Shown: positions 7,212-14,622 of the stretch, piece after piece
Layout: every line of letters starts with the position of its first letter
Position numbering within the stretch: position 1 is the first letter of the stretch
Source of the DNA: an uncultured Clostridia bacterium
GTDB taxonomy: Bacteria > Bacillota > Clostridia > TANB77 > CAG-508
NCBI GenBank assembly: GCA_934131055.1
Contig: CAKOZB010000024.1
Coordinates: 1 to 14,684 of the forward strand
Direction of reading: 5' to 3'
Length of the DNA stretch: 14,684 bases
Notes under the pieces: model-generated
Told to the model about the DNA's origin: nothing
Database searches by the model: none
Seen by the model: the letters and a program-made list of their open reading frames with translations, nothing else
Position numbers and translations under genes: made by a program

Positions 7212-7931
7212 TTGAATAAAAAACAAATAGCAATTACTTTGGGAATAGTATGTTTAATACTTACGATGTTTGTAGTAATTCAAATAAAGACAACAAATAA
7301 TGCAAACAAGGTCGTATCACAAACATTTACTAGTAACGATTTAAGAAATCAAGTTTTAAAGTGGAAAGAAAGATATGACACAACATATGCAGAGCTTCAA
7401 TCATCAGAAAAAAAGCTAGAAGATGTTAGACAACAAGCAAGTGAAAACACAGATGGTTCAGATGAGAAAGAGGCAGAATTAAAGAAAAACAATATATTAA
7501 TTGGATTAACAGATGTTACGGGAGAAGGTGTTATTGTAACACTAAAAGACAATAATACTGTTACAGCAGATAGCAACATATTAGATCCAAGCATGGTAAT
7601 CGTGCATATGCCAGACATTTTAGGCGTAATAAACGAGCTTAAAAATGCTGGTGCAGAAGCAATATCTATAAATGACCAAAGAGTAGTTTCTACAACATCA
7701 TTGACATGCGAAGGAAATATAATTAATATAAATGGCGAAAAAATTAGTTCTCCATTCGTTATAAAAGCAATAGGAAGTTCAATATACATGAACTCTGCTT
7801 TAACAAGGGCTGGTGGTACTATAGAATATTTAAATAGATATATACAAGCATCAGTAAAAACATCAAACAATATTACAATAGGCAAATATACGGGTGTGCT
7901 TAACCCTAAATATATAAAATATACAGAGTAG
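7212..7931 (+). CDS. DUF881 membrane protein, first of a tandem pair (ylxW/ylxX type)
   Basis: This 239-residue protein has an N-terminal membrane anchor (about 6-24), a coiled-coil segment (about 45-75) and an extracellular DUF881 domain containing LTDVTGEGVIVTL, NELKNAGAEAISIN and SPFVIKAIG. Bacillus has two such genes, ylxW and ylxX, at the same place between divIB and sbp. Their role is not well established; division or sporulation septum functions are suggested only by position. The start is TTG 7212 with GGAGAG at 7199-7204. It is clearly a paralog of the next gene, but carries an extra stretch of roughly 15-20 residues after TVTADSN (about residues 118-135). Confidence 0.88.
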   Translation: MNKKQIAITLGIVCLILTMFVVIQIKTTNNANKVVSQTFTSNDLRNQVLKWKERYDTTYAELQSSEKKLEDVRQQASENTDGSDEKEAELKKNNILIGLTDVTGEGVIVTLKDNNTVTADSNILDPSMVIVHMPDILGVINELKNAGAEAISINDQRVVSTTSLTCEGNIININGEKISSPFVIKAIGSSIYMNSALTRAGGTIEYLNRYIQASVKTSNNITIGKYTGVLNPKYIKYTE

Positions 7932-7945
7932 AGAGGTGACAGGAC

Positions 7946-8662
7946 TTGAAAATAAAATTTGACAAAGCCAATATAACAATGTCAATAAGCATATTACTCG
8001 TATGTGTTATTCTTGTATCTATATCGTTTATACAGTTTAAAACTGTTGAACAAGTAAATGAAACAGATATAGAAAACATGAGAGATGAAGAATTAAGAGA
8101 GCAAATTTCTTCATGGAAGAGTAAATGGGAAGAAGCAAATGAAAAATTAGAAGATACAAATACAAAAATAAGTGAATATCAAACTAAAATAGAAAGCAAT
8201 GAAGAAGCGTCTGAATTATTAGATGAAGAATTAAAAAAATCACAATTATTACTTGGAACAACAGATGTTACAGGTGAAGGAGTGGTAGTTACATTAACAG
8301 ATACAGAAGAAAGTAGCATTACGGCAGACGATTTAATAACATTGGTAAATGAATTAAGATTTGCGGGAGCAGAAGCTATTTCTATAAATGGTGTAAGAGT
8401 TATGCCAATGACAGATATTGTAGACATAGACTCATATATAATAATAAAACCATCTCAAAGGATTGTTTCACCTTATGTTGTAAAAGCAATCGGAAACCAA
8501 ACATATTTGGTTAGTACATTATGCTTAAAAAATAGTGGATATGTAGACAAATATAACAATAGTGGAAAATCTGTAAAACTAGAGAAACAAAGAAATATAA
8601 AAATTACAAAATATACAGGAAATATGGATATTAAATATATGAAGGAGGTTACAAGTAAATGA
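7946..8662 (+). CDS. DUF881 membrane protein, second of a tandem pair (ylxW/ylxX type)
   Basis: This 238-residue paralog of the preceding gene has a membrane anchor (about 12-29), a longer coiled coil (about 48-92) and a DUF881 domain with TTDVTGEGVVVTL, NELRFAGAEAISIN and SPYVVKAIG. The C-terminal tail (KITKYTGNMDIKYMK) matches the first copy's end. The start is TTG 7946 with AGAGGTGA at 7932-7939. Its stop overlaps the sbp start as ATGA, so the two are coupled. The tandem arrangement is conserved in the Bacillus cluster, so the duplication is old, consistent with the large divergence between the copies. Confidence 0.88.
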   Translation: MKIKFDKANITMSISILLVCVILVSISFIQFKTVEQVNETDIENMRDEELREQISSWKSKWEEANEKLEDTNTKISEYQTKIESNEEASELLDEELKKSQLLLGTTDVTGEGVVVTLTDTEESSITADDLITLVNELRFAGAEAISINGVRVMPMTDIVDIDSYIIIKPSQRIVSPYVVKAIGNQTYLVSTLCLKNSGYVDKYNNSGKSVKLEKQRNIKITKYTGNMDIKYMKEVTSK

Positions 8663-9054
8663 TATTAATAGCAATAATTATAGGATGTTTAATAGGAGCA
8701 TTAATAGGAATGTATGCACCTATGGTATCGTACACATATTCAGGATATTTAGCTATTGCTATAATAGCAGCATTAGATTCTGTTTTTGGAGGAATTGTTG
8801 CAACTTTAAAAAAGAACTTTAACCTTACAATCTTCATAACTGGATTTTTTGGAAATGCAATTCTTGCGATTTTACTTACGATATTAGGACAAAAATTAAA
8901 CGTAGACATATATTTAGCTGCAATTATAGTGTTTGTTGGAAGAATGTTTACAAATTTAGCTATAATTCGTAGATATTATATTGATATAGTTATGAAAAAA
9001 ATAGAAGATAAAAAGAGTAAAAAAGACAATTTAAAGGAAGAAAAAACAGAATAA
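8659..9054 (+). CDS. sbp: Small basic protein, DUF1290 membrane protein
   Basis: This 131-residue integral membrane protein belongs to the family named small basic protein in the Bacillus ftsA region. About four hydrophobic segments are visible: 1-20, 30-48, 57-78 and 83-100. The glycine-rich start MILIAIIIGCLIGALIG and the LDSVFGGIVA loop are typical. The tail after about residue 112 is highly charged and lysine-rich, making this version somewhat longer than usual. The start is ATG 8659, overlapping the previous stop, with AAGGAGG at 8642-8648. The function is not established. It is the last gene of the murA-to-sbp run; no convincing terminator follows before the ftsA promoter region. Confidence 0.88.
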   Translation: MILIAIIIGCLIGALIGMYAPMVSYTYSGYLAIAIIAALDSVFGGIVATLKKNFNLTIFITGFFGNAILAILLTILGQKLNVDIYLAAIIVFVGRMFTNLAIIRRYYIDIVMKKIEDKKSKKDNLKEEKTE

Positions 9055-9071
9055 AAAATAATAAAATTTTT

Positions 9072-9104
9072 ATTACAAAAATATTACAAAAATATAACAA
9101 AACT
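9072..9104. repeat. Three tandem 11-bp A-tract repeats upstream of ftsA
   Basis: ATTACAAAAAT (9072-9082), ATTACAAAAAT (9083-9093) and ATAACAAAACT (9094-9104) lie head to tail and end two bases before the TTGACT box. The period of 11 is close to one helical turn, so the A-tracts are in phase. This may be a curved UP-like element or a regulator binding array. Confidence 0.7.
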
Positions 9105-9105
9105 A

Positions 9106-9134
9106 TTGACTTTTTTTTCAAAATATAATAAAGT
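9106..9134 (+). promoter_or_regulatory. Probable ftsA(-ftsZ) promoter
   Basis: TTGACT (9106-9111) is followed after 17 bases by TAAAGT (9129-9134, 4/6). A perfect TATAAT at 9124-9129 is only 12 bases from TTGACT and would need another -35. Which -10 is used is unclear, but this 120-base gene-free stretch with phased repeats is the natural promoter region for ftsA. Confidence 0.45.
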
Positions 9135-9173
9135 TAGAAGCAATAAAAAAGCATTAAATTGGAGGAGTTAATT

Positions 9174-10400
9174 TTGGCAATCGGAGATATAATAGTAGGT
9201 ATAGATATAGGATCCTCAAAAATTAGCTTAGTTGTAGGAGAAGTGAACAATTTTAACCAAGTAGAGCTTGTCTATACAGTGGAACATAAGTGTAAAGGGA
9301 TTAAAAAAACAAAAATAATAGATGAAGACGAAATAGCAAATGCAATAGTAAAGTCAATTCAGGATGCTGAAAGAGAAGCAGAAATAAAAATAAATTCGGC
9401 ATATTTAACAATAGCTGGAAAGTATGTAACAATAGTACAAAATAGCATTACAAAAAATATAAAAGACAAATTTTCTGGAGTTTCTGTAAAAGATGTATCA
9501 TCAGCATTATTGCAGGTTAAAGACATAGATGTACCTGATGGAAAGAGTATAATAGACATAGTAACAGACAAATTTATATTAGATGATGGAAGAGCGGTGG
9601 AAGATCCAGTTGGAAACCTAGTTTCTTCATTTACAGTAAATGCTCAAGTTATATTGGGGGATAGAGAATACATAAAACAATTATCTAATATATGTAAAAA
9701 AGCCGATATAGACATAGATGGAATTATTCCAATAACATTAGCAGAACGTAATTTAATACTAGACACAAACGAGTTAAATGATAATGTTATGATAATTGAC
9801 ATTGGCGCTGGAAATACAGAAATAGGCATATTCGAAGGTTCTGCATTTGAATACACAAATACAATACCATTAGGGGGAGATAACATCACAAAAGATGTTC
9901 AAATGGTATTGAATATTTCTGAGGAAGAGGCAGAAAAACTAAAAAGACAATATGGATTAGCAATGAAATCATATATAGATAATGACAACGAAATAGTACT
10001 AAATACTGTAGAAGATGCCAAAAATAAAGTGATTAAAAGCTCTGAATTGATAGAGATAATTGAAGCAAGAATAGAAGAAATATTTACATTAATAAACAAA
10101 GATATAACAAATCAAGGTATAAAACCACGAATTAATAATGTTGTTTTAACAGGACAAGGAATAACAAATATAAGCAAGAGTGATGTGGCTGGGAAAGTAA
10201 TATTAAATATCCCTGTAAAATTTGCAACAGGAAGATTAATAAGCACAGTAAGACCAGAATACAGAACAGCATTTGCCTTAGTTAGATACATAGCAGCAAG
10301 ACCATTTGCAAAGAGTGTATCGAGCAGTATAGATTCTAATTCAAACGAAAGCTTTTTCACAAAGATTATGGATAGAATAAAAGAATTTTTTTATTCGTAA
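9174..10400 (+). CDS. ftsA: Cell division protein FtsA
   Basis: FtsA is the actin-like ATPase that tethers FtsZ to the membrane and recruits the divisome. The 408-residue protein shows the phosphate-1 motif GIDIGSSKISLVVGE near the start, phosphate-2 IDIGAGNTEIGIF with D209, and the adenosine motif VVLTGQGITNI (about 322-332). The 1C subdomain region AEREAEIKINSAYLTIAG follows the first block. The C-terminus ends FFTKIMDRIKEFFYS, an amphipathic membrane-targeting helix. The start is TTG 9174 with GGAGGAG at 9161-9167, spacing 6; the upstream in-frame TTG at 9159 overlaps that site. ftsZ follows after 70 bases, with no strong terminator between them. Confidence 0.95.
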   Translation: MAIGDIIVGIDIGSSKISLVVGEVNNFNQVELVYTVEHKCKGIKKTKIIDEDEIANAIVKSIQDAEREAEIKINSAYLTIAGKYVTIVQNSITKNIKDKFSGVSVKDVSSALLQVKDIDVPDGKSIIDIVTDKFILDDGRAVEDPVGNLVSSFTVNAQVILGDREYIKQLSNICKKADIDIDGIIPITLAERNLILDTNELNDNVMIIDIGAGNTEIGIFEGSAFEYTNTIPLGGDNITKDVQMVLNISEEEAEKLKRQYGLAMKSYIDNDNEIVLNTVEDAKNKVIKSSELIEIIEARIEEIFTLINKDITNQGIKPRINNVVLTGQGITNISKSDVAGKVILNIPVKFATGRLISTVRPEYRTAFALVRYIAARPFAKSVSSSIDSNSNESFFTKIMDRIKEFFYS

Positions 10401-10470
10401 GATAAAAAATGGTACAAAAGACGCGGAATATAGATAAATAACAATAAAAATAGTAGGGAGGAAAAACTTT

Positions 10471-11577
10471 ATGATGATGGATAGTAGTGTTGACGAGAAC
10501 ACAATGGCAGACGGAACAGCAACCATAAAAGTAATTGGTGTTGGAGGAGCCGGAACAAACGCAGTAAACAGAATGGTGGACTCTGGAATAAGAGGAGTAG
10601 AATTTATAGCTGTTAACACAGATAGACAAGCTTTACTTCTATCAAAAGCTTCATCAAAAATTCAAATTGGAGAAAAAATTACAAGAGGACTAGGTGCAGG
10701 AGCAAACCCTGACATTGGTGCTCAAGCAGCAGAAGAGAGCAAAGCTGAAATAACAGAAGCCTTAAGAGGAGCAGATATGGTGTTCGTTACAGCCGGAATG
10801 GGTGGAGGAACAGGAACAGGTGCTGCCCCAATAGTTGCTTCGTGCGCAAAAGAAATGGGAATATTAACAATAGGTGTTGTTACAAAACCATTTACATTTG
10901 AAGGAAAGAAGAGATTAACTCAAGCTGAGAGAGGAATTGAAAGCTTAAAAGGCAAAGTAGATACTTTAGTAGTAATTCCAAACGACAAATTATTACAAGT
11001 AATAGATAGAAAAACATCAATAGTAGAAGCTTTCAAAATGGCTGATGATGTATTAAGACAAGGTGTACAAGGTATATCTGATTTAATTGCTATACCAGGA
11101 CTTGTAAACTTAGACTTTGCAGACGTAAAGACAATAATGCTTAATACAGGTATGGCACATATGGGAATTGGTAGAGCATCTGGAGAAAATAGAGCAGAAG
11201 ATGCTGCAAAACAAGCTATCCAAAGTCCATTATTAGAAACATCTATAGAAGGTGCAAGAGGGGTTATTATCAACATTACAGGTGGAAGCAATTTAGGATT
11301 ACACGAAGTAAACACAGCAGCTGAATTAATTCAAAGAAGTGTAGACCCAGAGGCAAATATCATCTTTGGTGCTGTTATAGACGAAAGCTTAGATGAAGAT
11401 ATAGTAATAACTGTTATTGCAACAGGATTCGAAAAAGAAGATGAAAAAGTTCCTTCAATAGGAGAAATAACAAGCAAGAGCTGGTCACCAAAGACTTCAA
11501 CAATATCATCAGACACATCAAGCTCAAGCGGAGACCTTGATATCCCTACATTCTTAAGAAAAAATAAGGGAAAATAA
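10471..11577 (+). CDS. ftsZ: Cell division protein FtsZ
   Basis: FtsZ is the tubulin-like GTPase that forms the Z ring. The 368-residue protein has [13 protein letters not shown] near the N-terminus, the tubulin signature [10 protein letters not shown] (111-120), and the catalytic T7 loop NLDFADV (213-219) that completes the neighbouring subunit's GTPase site. A short serine/threonine-rich linker (about 330-355) leads to the conserved tail [10 protein letters not shown], the FtsA-binding peptide. The start is ATG 10471 with GGGAGG at 10456-10461; ATG 10474 is also possible. It forms the usual ftsA-ftsZ pair and is closed by a strong terminator. Confidence 0.98.
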   Translation: MMMDSSVDENTMADGTATIKVIGVGGAGTNAVNRMVDSGIRGVEFIAVNTDRQALLLSKASSKIQIGEKITRGLGAGANPDIGAQAAEESKAEITEALRGADMVFVTAGMGGGTGTGAAPIVASCAKEMGILTIGVVTKPFTFEGKKRLTQAERGIESLKGKVDTLVVIPNDKLLQVIDRKTSIVEAFKMADDVLRQGVQGISDLIAIPGLVNLDFADVKTIMLNTGMAHMGIGRASGENRAEDAAKQAIQSPLLETSIEGARGVIINITGGSNLGLHEVNTAAELIQRSVDPEANIIFGAVIDESLDEDIVITVIATGFEKEDEKVPSIGEITSKSWSPKTSTISSDTSSSSGDLDIPTFLRKNKGK

Positions 11578-11628
11578 ACAAAATATTTTTACTTTTTTGA
11601 ATATACATGATGAATAGAATATAATTAG

Positions 11629-11667
11629 AAAAGAAATAATCTAAATTTGTAGATTATTTCTTTTTTT
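11629..11667 (+). terminator. Strong intrinsic terminator after ftsZ
   Basis: A perfect 15-base-pair stem is formed by 11629-11643 and 11650-11664, with loop AATTTG. The right arm runs directly into a T tract (TTTTTTT, 11661-11667). It separates division genes from the sporulation operon. The left arm's A run also allows weak activity on the other strand. Confidence 0.9.
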
Positions 11668-11678
11668 CGTGCACAAGA

Positions 11679-11712
11679 TATGACAAACTTTTGAATTTAA
11701 AAAAGGTATAAT
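11679..11712 (+). promoter_or_regulatory. spoIIG-type promoter with long spacer and 0A-like box
   Basis: A -35-like ATGACA (11680-11685) and a perfect TATAAT (11707-11712) are 21 bases apart, too far for ordinary sigma-A use. The Bacillus spoIIG promoter has the same trait (22 bases as I recall) and needs phosphorylated Spo0A bound over the -35. TATGACAAA (11679-11687) matches the 0A consensus TTTGTCRAA at 7 of 9 and overlaps the -35. Spo0A control is therefore inferred. Confidence 0.6.
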
Positions 11713-11750
11713 ACTAAATGCCATATGGCTAAATATAAGAAGGTGAGAAA

Positions 11751-12656
11751 GTGACAATATATCTTGATATTATTTTTGTAGAAAATATTTTAATGAATTA
11801 TATTATTCTTTTTGCTACACTCGTTATATTAAAAGTGAAAAATAAGTGGCAACAGATACGATTGTTAGTGTCTGGAGTAATTGGAAGCATATATGCCATC
11901 ATTGTATATTTAGACATACTTCCGATATATTCTGGAATAATTGCAAAGGCCATATTATCAATAGTAATGGTATATGTAGCATTTAATCCCCAAAGCATAA
12001 AACAACTATTCAAACAATTATTAATATTCTATTTAATATCATTTATATTTGGGGGCTGTACATTTGCATTAATATATTTCATTAAGCCGGAAAACGTTCA
12101 AATGCGAAATGGAGTATTTGTAGGAATGTATCCAATTAAGGTTGCTATAATTGGTGGAGTAATAGGTTTTATAATTACTCAAATAGCATTTAAAATAAAT
12201 AAAAATAAGCTTAATACGAAAAATACAATTTTTGACATACAAATATATTATGAGGATAAAACAATCAATATAAAAGCTTTACTGGATTCTGGAAATATGT
12301 TAAAAGACCCAATAAGCGAAATACCAGTAATAATAATAGAAAAAGAAATTATGTATAAAATAATACCAAAAAATATTTTGGATTATATAGAAAAAATAAT
12401 GAAAGGAGATGAGACTGAAGAAAAATATGATGCTCAAAACTACATATCAAAAATACGAATGGTGCCATTTATGTCCATAGGAAAAGAAAATGGAATGTTA
12501 GTTGGAATTAGACTTGATAAAATAAAAATTCAAACAGAAGATATAGATGTGGAAAGGAAAGATGTAATAGCTGGAATATATGATATGAAAATAACAAAGG
12601 ACAATAAATATAATGCACTTATTGGATTGAATTTGCTAGAAACAGAAAGAGAATAA
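11751..12656 (+). CDS. spoIIGA: Sporulation sigma-E factor-processing peptidase
   Basis: SpoIIGA is the membrane-bound aspartic protease of the mother cell that cleaves the pro-sequence from pro-sigma-E after a SpoIIR signal. The 301-residue protein has an N-terminal half with about five membrane spans (roughly 4-22, 34-52, 57-75, 86-106, 126-145) and a C-terminal protease domain with the catalytic motif LLDSGNMLKDP, the aspartate being D179. The start is GTG 11751 with AGGTGAG at 11741-11747. It lies directly upstream of its substrate gene sigE, as in Bacillus. The protein looks intact, which contrasts with the frameshift in sigE. Confidence 0.93.
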   Translation: MTIYLDIIFVENILMNYIILFATLVILKVKNKWQQIRLLVSGVIGSIYAIIVYLDILPIYSGIIAKAILSIVMVYVAFNPQSIKQLFKQLLIFYLISFIFGGCTFALIYFIKPENVQMRNGVFVGMYPIKVAIIGGVIGFIITQIAFKINKNKLNTKNTIFDIQIYYEDKTINIKALLDSGNMLKDPISEIPVIIIEKEIMYKIIPKNILDYIEKIMKGDETEEKYDAQNYISKIRMVPFMSIGKENGMLVGIRLDKIKIQTEDIDVERKDVIAGIYDMKITKDNKYNALIGLNLLETERE

Positions 12657-12683
12657 TATCAATCCAAACGTTAGGAAAGGAAA

Positions 12684-13425
12684 GTGATTACATTGAATTT
12701 ACTACAAATATTGAAAAACAATGCGAATATATTGTATGTGAAGTACATAAAGAAAGATGATATTGAAACATTACCGATATTCTACATAGGAGGAAGTCAG
12801 ACTTTGCCTCCACCACTATCACCAACAGAAGAGGAAGATGCAATAAAAAAATTGGCTAATGGTAATTTAGAAACTAGGCAGTTGTTGGTAGAGAGAAATT
12901 TGCGATTAGTAGTATATATCGCTAAAAAATTTGAGAATACTGGGACGCGGAATAGAAGATTTAATTTCAATTGGAACAATTGGATTAATGAAGGCAATAA
13001 ACACGTATGACACGAGTAAAAATATCAAGCTTGCAACATATGCGTCAAGATGCATAGAAAATGAGATACTTATGTATTTGAGAAGAACGAATAAATTAAA
13101 AGGAGAAATTTCTATAGACGAACCACTAAATCAAGATGGAGATGGTAATGAATTATTGCTATCAGATATACTTGGAACAGATTATGATTCTATATCTAGA
13201 GGACTAGAAGATGAGGTAGATAAAAAACTGTTGAAAGGAGCAATTGCAAAATTAAATTCACGTGAGAAAAATATAATGGAATTAAGATTCGGCTTTATTA
13301 CAGGAAACGAAAAAACACAAAAAGAAGTTGCCGATATGTTGGGAATATCACAAAGTTACATATCTAGACTTGAAAAGAAAATAATAAGCAAAATGAGAAA
13401 AGAAATACTTAGCAAAACAGGTTAA
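12684..13425 (+). pseudogene. sigE: RNA polymerase sporulation sigma factor SigE, interrupted by one frameshift
   Basis: Sigma-E directs early mother-cell transcription and is made as a pro-protein. Frame one (GTG 12684 to a stop at 13008-13010) encodes the pro-region, the conserved YIGGSQTLPPPLS segment and [16 protein letters not shown], then goes out of frame. From about 12949 a second frame gives [30 protein letters not shown] and, near the end, the region 4 helix-turn-helix [18 protein letters not shown], stopping at 13425. Removing one base within 12945-12948 would restore ENTGxGIEDL, the spacing expected in the family, and a protein of about 246 residues. No foreign DNA is inserted. 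Causes could be a sequencing or assembly error, real loss of sigma-E, or (least likely) a +1 ribosomal shift at GGG-A. AGGAAAGG (12673-12680) is the likely ribosome binding site; TTG 12693 is an alternative start. Confidence 0.9.
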
Positions 13426-13426
13426 A

Positions 13427-13455
13427 GTATAGAAAACCTCTTTTAGGAAATAATA
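13427..13455 (+). promoter_or_regulatory. Sigma-F/sigma-G-type promoter of sigG
   Basis: GTATA (13427-13431) fits the forespore -35, and GGAAATAATA (13446-13455) fits the sigma-F -10 consensus GGNRANANTW at every position. The spacer is 14 bases, one shorter than the usual 15. Transcription should begin near 13462, inside the loop of the overlapping hairpin. Confidence 0.65.
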
Positions 13456-13480
13456 TAAAAAATATTTCCAAAAGGAGGTT
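13435..13480 (+). promoter_or_regulatory. RNA hairpin hiding the sigG ribosome binding site
   Basis: AACCTC-TTTT-A-GGAAATA (13435-13452) pairs with TATTTCC-AAAA-G-GAGGTT (13463-13480): 17 base pairs with one bulge on each side and a 10-base loop. The right arm contains the whole sigG ribosome binding site, AAAGGAGGT (13471-13479). No T run follows, so it is not a terminator. Only transcripts that start upstream of 13435 can form it. Confidence 0.7.
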
Positions 13481-13486
13481 ATTTGT

Positions 13487-14260
13487 TTGATTAACAAGGT
13501 AGAAATTTGTGGAGTAAACACATCAAAATTACCGGTGCTATCAAATGACGAAAAAAATAGATTATTAAATGAAATAAAGAAAGGAAATAAAGAAGCCAGA
13601 GAAGAGTTTATAAACGGGAATTTAAAATTAGTGTTGAGCGTTATTAAGAGATTCTATGGAAGAGGAGAAAATTTAGATGATTTGTTTCAAATTGGATGTA
13701 TAGGATTAATAAAGGCAATGGATAATTTTGATTTGAATTTAAATGTACAATTTAGTACTTACGCTGTGCCGATGATTGCTGGAGAAATAAGAAGATATTT
13801 AAGAGATAATAATATGGTAAGAGTAAGTAGATCTGTAAGAGACTTGGCTTACAAGGTGCTTGCAGTGAGAGAAAAAGCCCTAAGAGAGAACAAGAAAGAA
13901 CCTACGGTAGATGAAATTGCAAAAGAATTGGGTGTAGAAAAAGAAGAGATTGCGTTTTGTTTGGATGCAATACAAGATCCGGTTTCACTGCAAGAACCAG
14001 TGTATGGAGATGATACTGAAAATATATATGTAGAAGACCAAATAAAAGACAAGAAAAATAGTGATGAAAATTGGGCAGATGATATAACTTTGTTAGAAGT
14101 AATGAAAAAATTAAAAGAAAAGGAGAGAAATATCATAAACAAAAGGTTCTTTGAGGGACGAACACAGATGGAAGTTGCAGAAGAAATTGGAATTTCGCAG
14201 GCGCAGGTATCACGATTAGAAAAGAATGCTATTGAACATATAAAGAAATTGTATAATTAA
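13487..14260 (+). CDS. sigG: RNA polymerase sporulation sigma factor SigG
   Basis: Sigma-G directs late forespore transcription. The 257-residue protein begins with the characteristic KVEICGVNTSKLPVL, which marks sigma-G in particular. Region 2 contains LDDLFQIGCIGLIKAMDNFD and FSTYAVPMIAGEIRRYLRD (about 65-107). Region 4 ends with the helix-turn-helix TQMEVAEEIGISQAQVSRLE (about 223-242). The start is a weak TTG at 13487 behind a strong AAAGGAGGT, spacing 7. The forespore-type promoter and the hairpin just upstream suggest expression is timed both by transcription and by translation. The gene is intact, unlike sigE. Confidence 0.96.
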   Translation: MINKVEICGVNTSKLPVLSNDEKNRLLNEIKKGNKEAREEFINGNLKLVLSVIKRFYGRGENLDDLFQIGCIGLIKAMDNFDLNLNVQFSTYAVPMIAGEIRRYLRDNNMVRVSRSVRDLAYKVLAVREKALRENKKEPTVDEIAKELGVEKEEIAFCLDAIQDPVSLQEPVYGDDTENIYVEDQIKDKKNSDENWADDITLLEVMKKLKEKERNIINKRFFEGRTQMEVAEEIGISQAQVSRLEKNAIEHIKKLYN

Positions 14261-14271
14261 CAATTTGGTAA

Positions 14272-14309
14272 TCTTCCTAGAAAAGAATCATATAATAATT
14301 CTAGGAGGA
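14272..14309 (+). promoter_or_regulatory. RNA hairpin over the ylmC ribosome binding site
   Basis: TCTTCCTAGAA (14272-14282) pairs with TTCTAGGAGGA (14299-14309) over 11 positions with one G-U pair and a 16-base loop. The right arm contains AGGAGGA, the ribosome binding site for the ATG at 14317. The loop contains TATAAT (14291-14296), but I see no good -35 at 17 bases. Confidence 0.55.
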
Positions 14310-14316
14310 AATTTTT

Positions 14317-14550
14317 ATGACTGGAAAAGGATTGGATTTTAAGCATAAAGAGGTTGTTAATATTAATACTGGGAAAAGGCTGGGATATGTGCAAGATGTA
14401 TGTGCTGACTTAGACACAGGTTCGATAACATCAATTATTGTGCCCGGCGAAAACAAGCTGACAAGCATGTTTTCGAACAAAAACGATATAGTCATACCGT
14501 GGGAAAAAATACACTGCATAGGGGACGACATTATACTTGTAGACATTTAA
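14317..14550 (+). CDS. ylmC: YlmC/YmxH-family PRC-barrel protein
   Basis: This 77-residue protein is a single PRC-barrel-like domain: EVVNINTGKRLGYVQDVCADLDTG is the typical first half, followed by SIIVPGE and DIVIPWEKIHCIGDDIILVDI. The family is called YlmC/YmxH and is found in spore formers, commonly just downstream of sigG, as here; its molecular role is not settled. The start is ATG 14317 with AGGAGGA at 14303-14309. The gap to sigG is 56 bases and holds the hairpin just described. No terminator is visible after the gene. Confidence 0.88.
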   Translation: MTGKGLDFKHKEVVNINTGKRLGYVQDVCADLDTGSITSIIVPGENKLTSMFSNKNDIVIPWEKIHCIGDDIILVDI

Positions 14551-14593
14551 AAATAAAAATAGACAAAAATAATAAAAAAATTTGAAAAAAGTG

Positions 14594-14622
14594 TTGACAA
14601 AGAATATGGTCTGTGGTATTAT
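14594..14622 (+). promoter_or_regulatory. Strong sigma-A promoter for a gene beyond the window
   Basis: A perfect TTGACA (14594-14599), a 17-base spacer and TATTAT (14617-14622) with an upstream TG (14614-14615, extended -10) form the best vegetative promoter here. The start should be near 14629. The remaining 55 bases are AT-rich leader; I find no start codon with a good ribosome binding site or a riboswitch I can name. Confidence 0.75.

Noticed and set aside
9058..9074. Terminator after sbp (TAATAAAA/TTTTATTA)
   Set aside because: The palindrome is pure A/T, with almost no loop and no following T tract.
9106..9129. TTGACT with TATAAT as one promoter
   Set aside because: The spacer is only 12 bases, too short for sigma-A.
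9159..9173. TTG start of ftsA at 9159
   Set aside because: It overlaps the GGAGGAG site that serves TTG 9174, whose product begins as expected for FtsA.
12684..13425. Skin-like element interrupting sigE
   Set aside because: The two halves abut with a one-base discrepancy; there is no intervening DNA or recombinase.
13435..13480. Terminator between sigE and sigG
   Set aside because: The stem is followed by ATTTGTTTG with no T run, and its right arm is the ribosome binding site.
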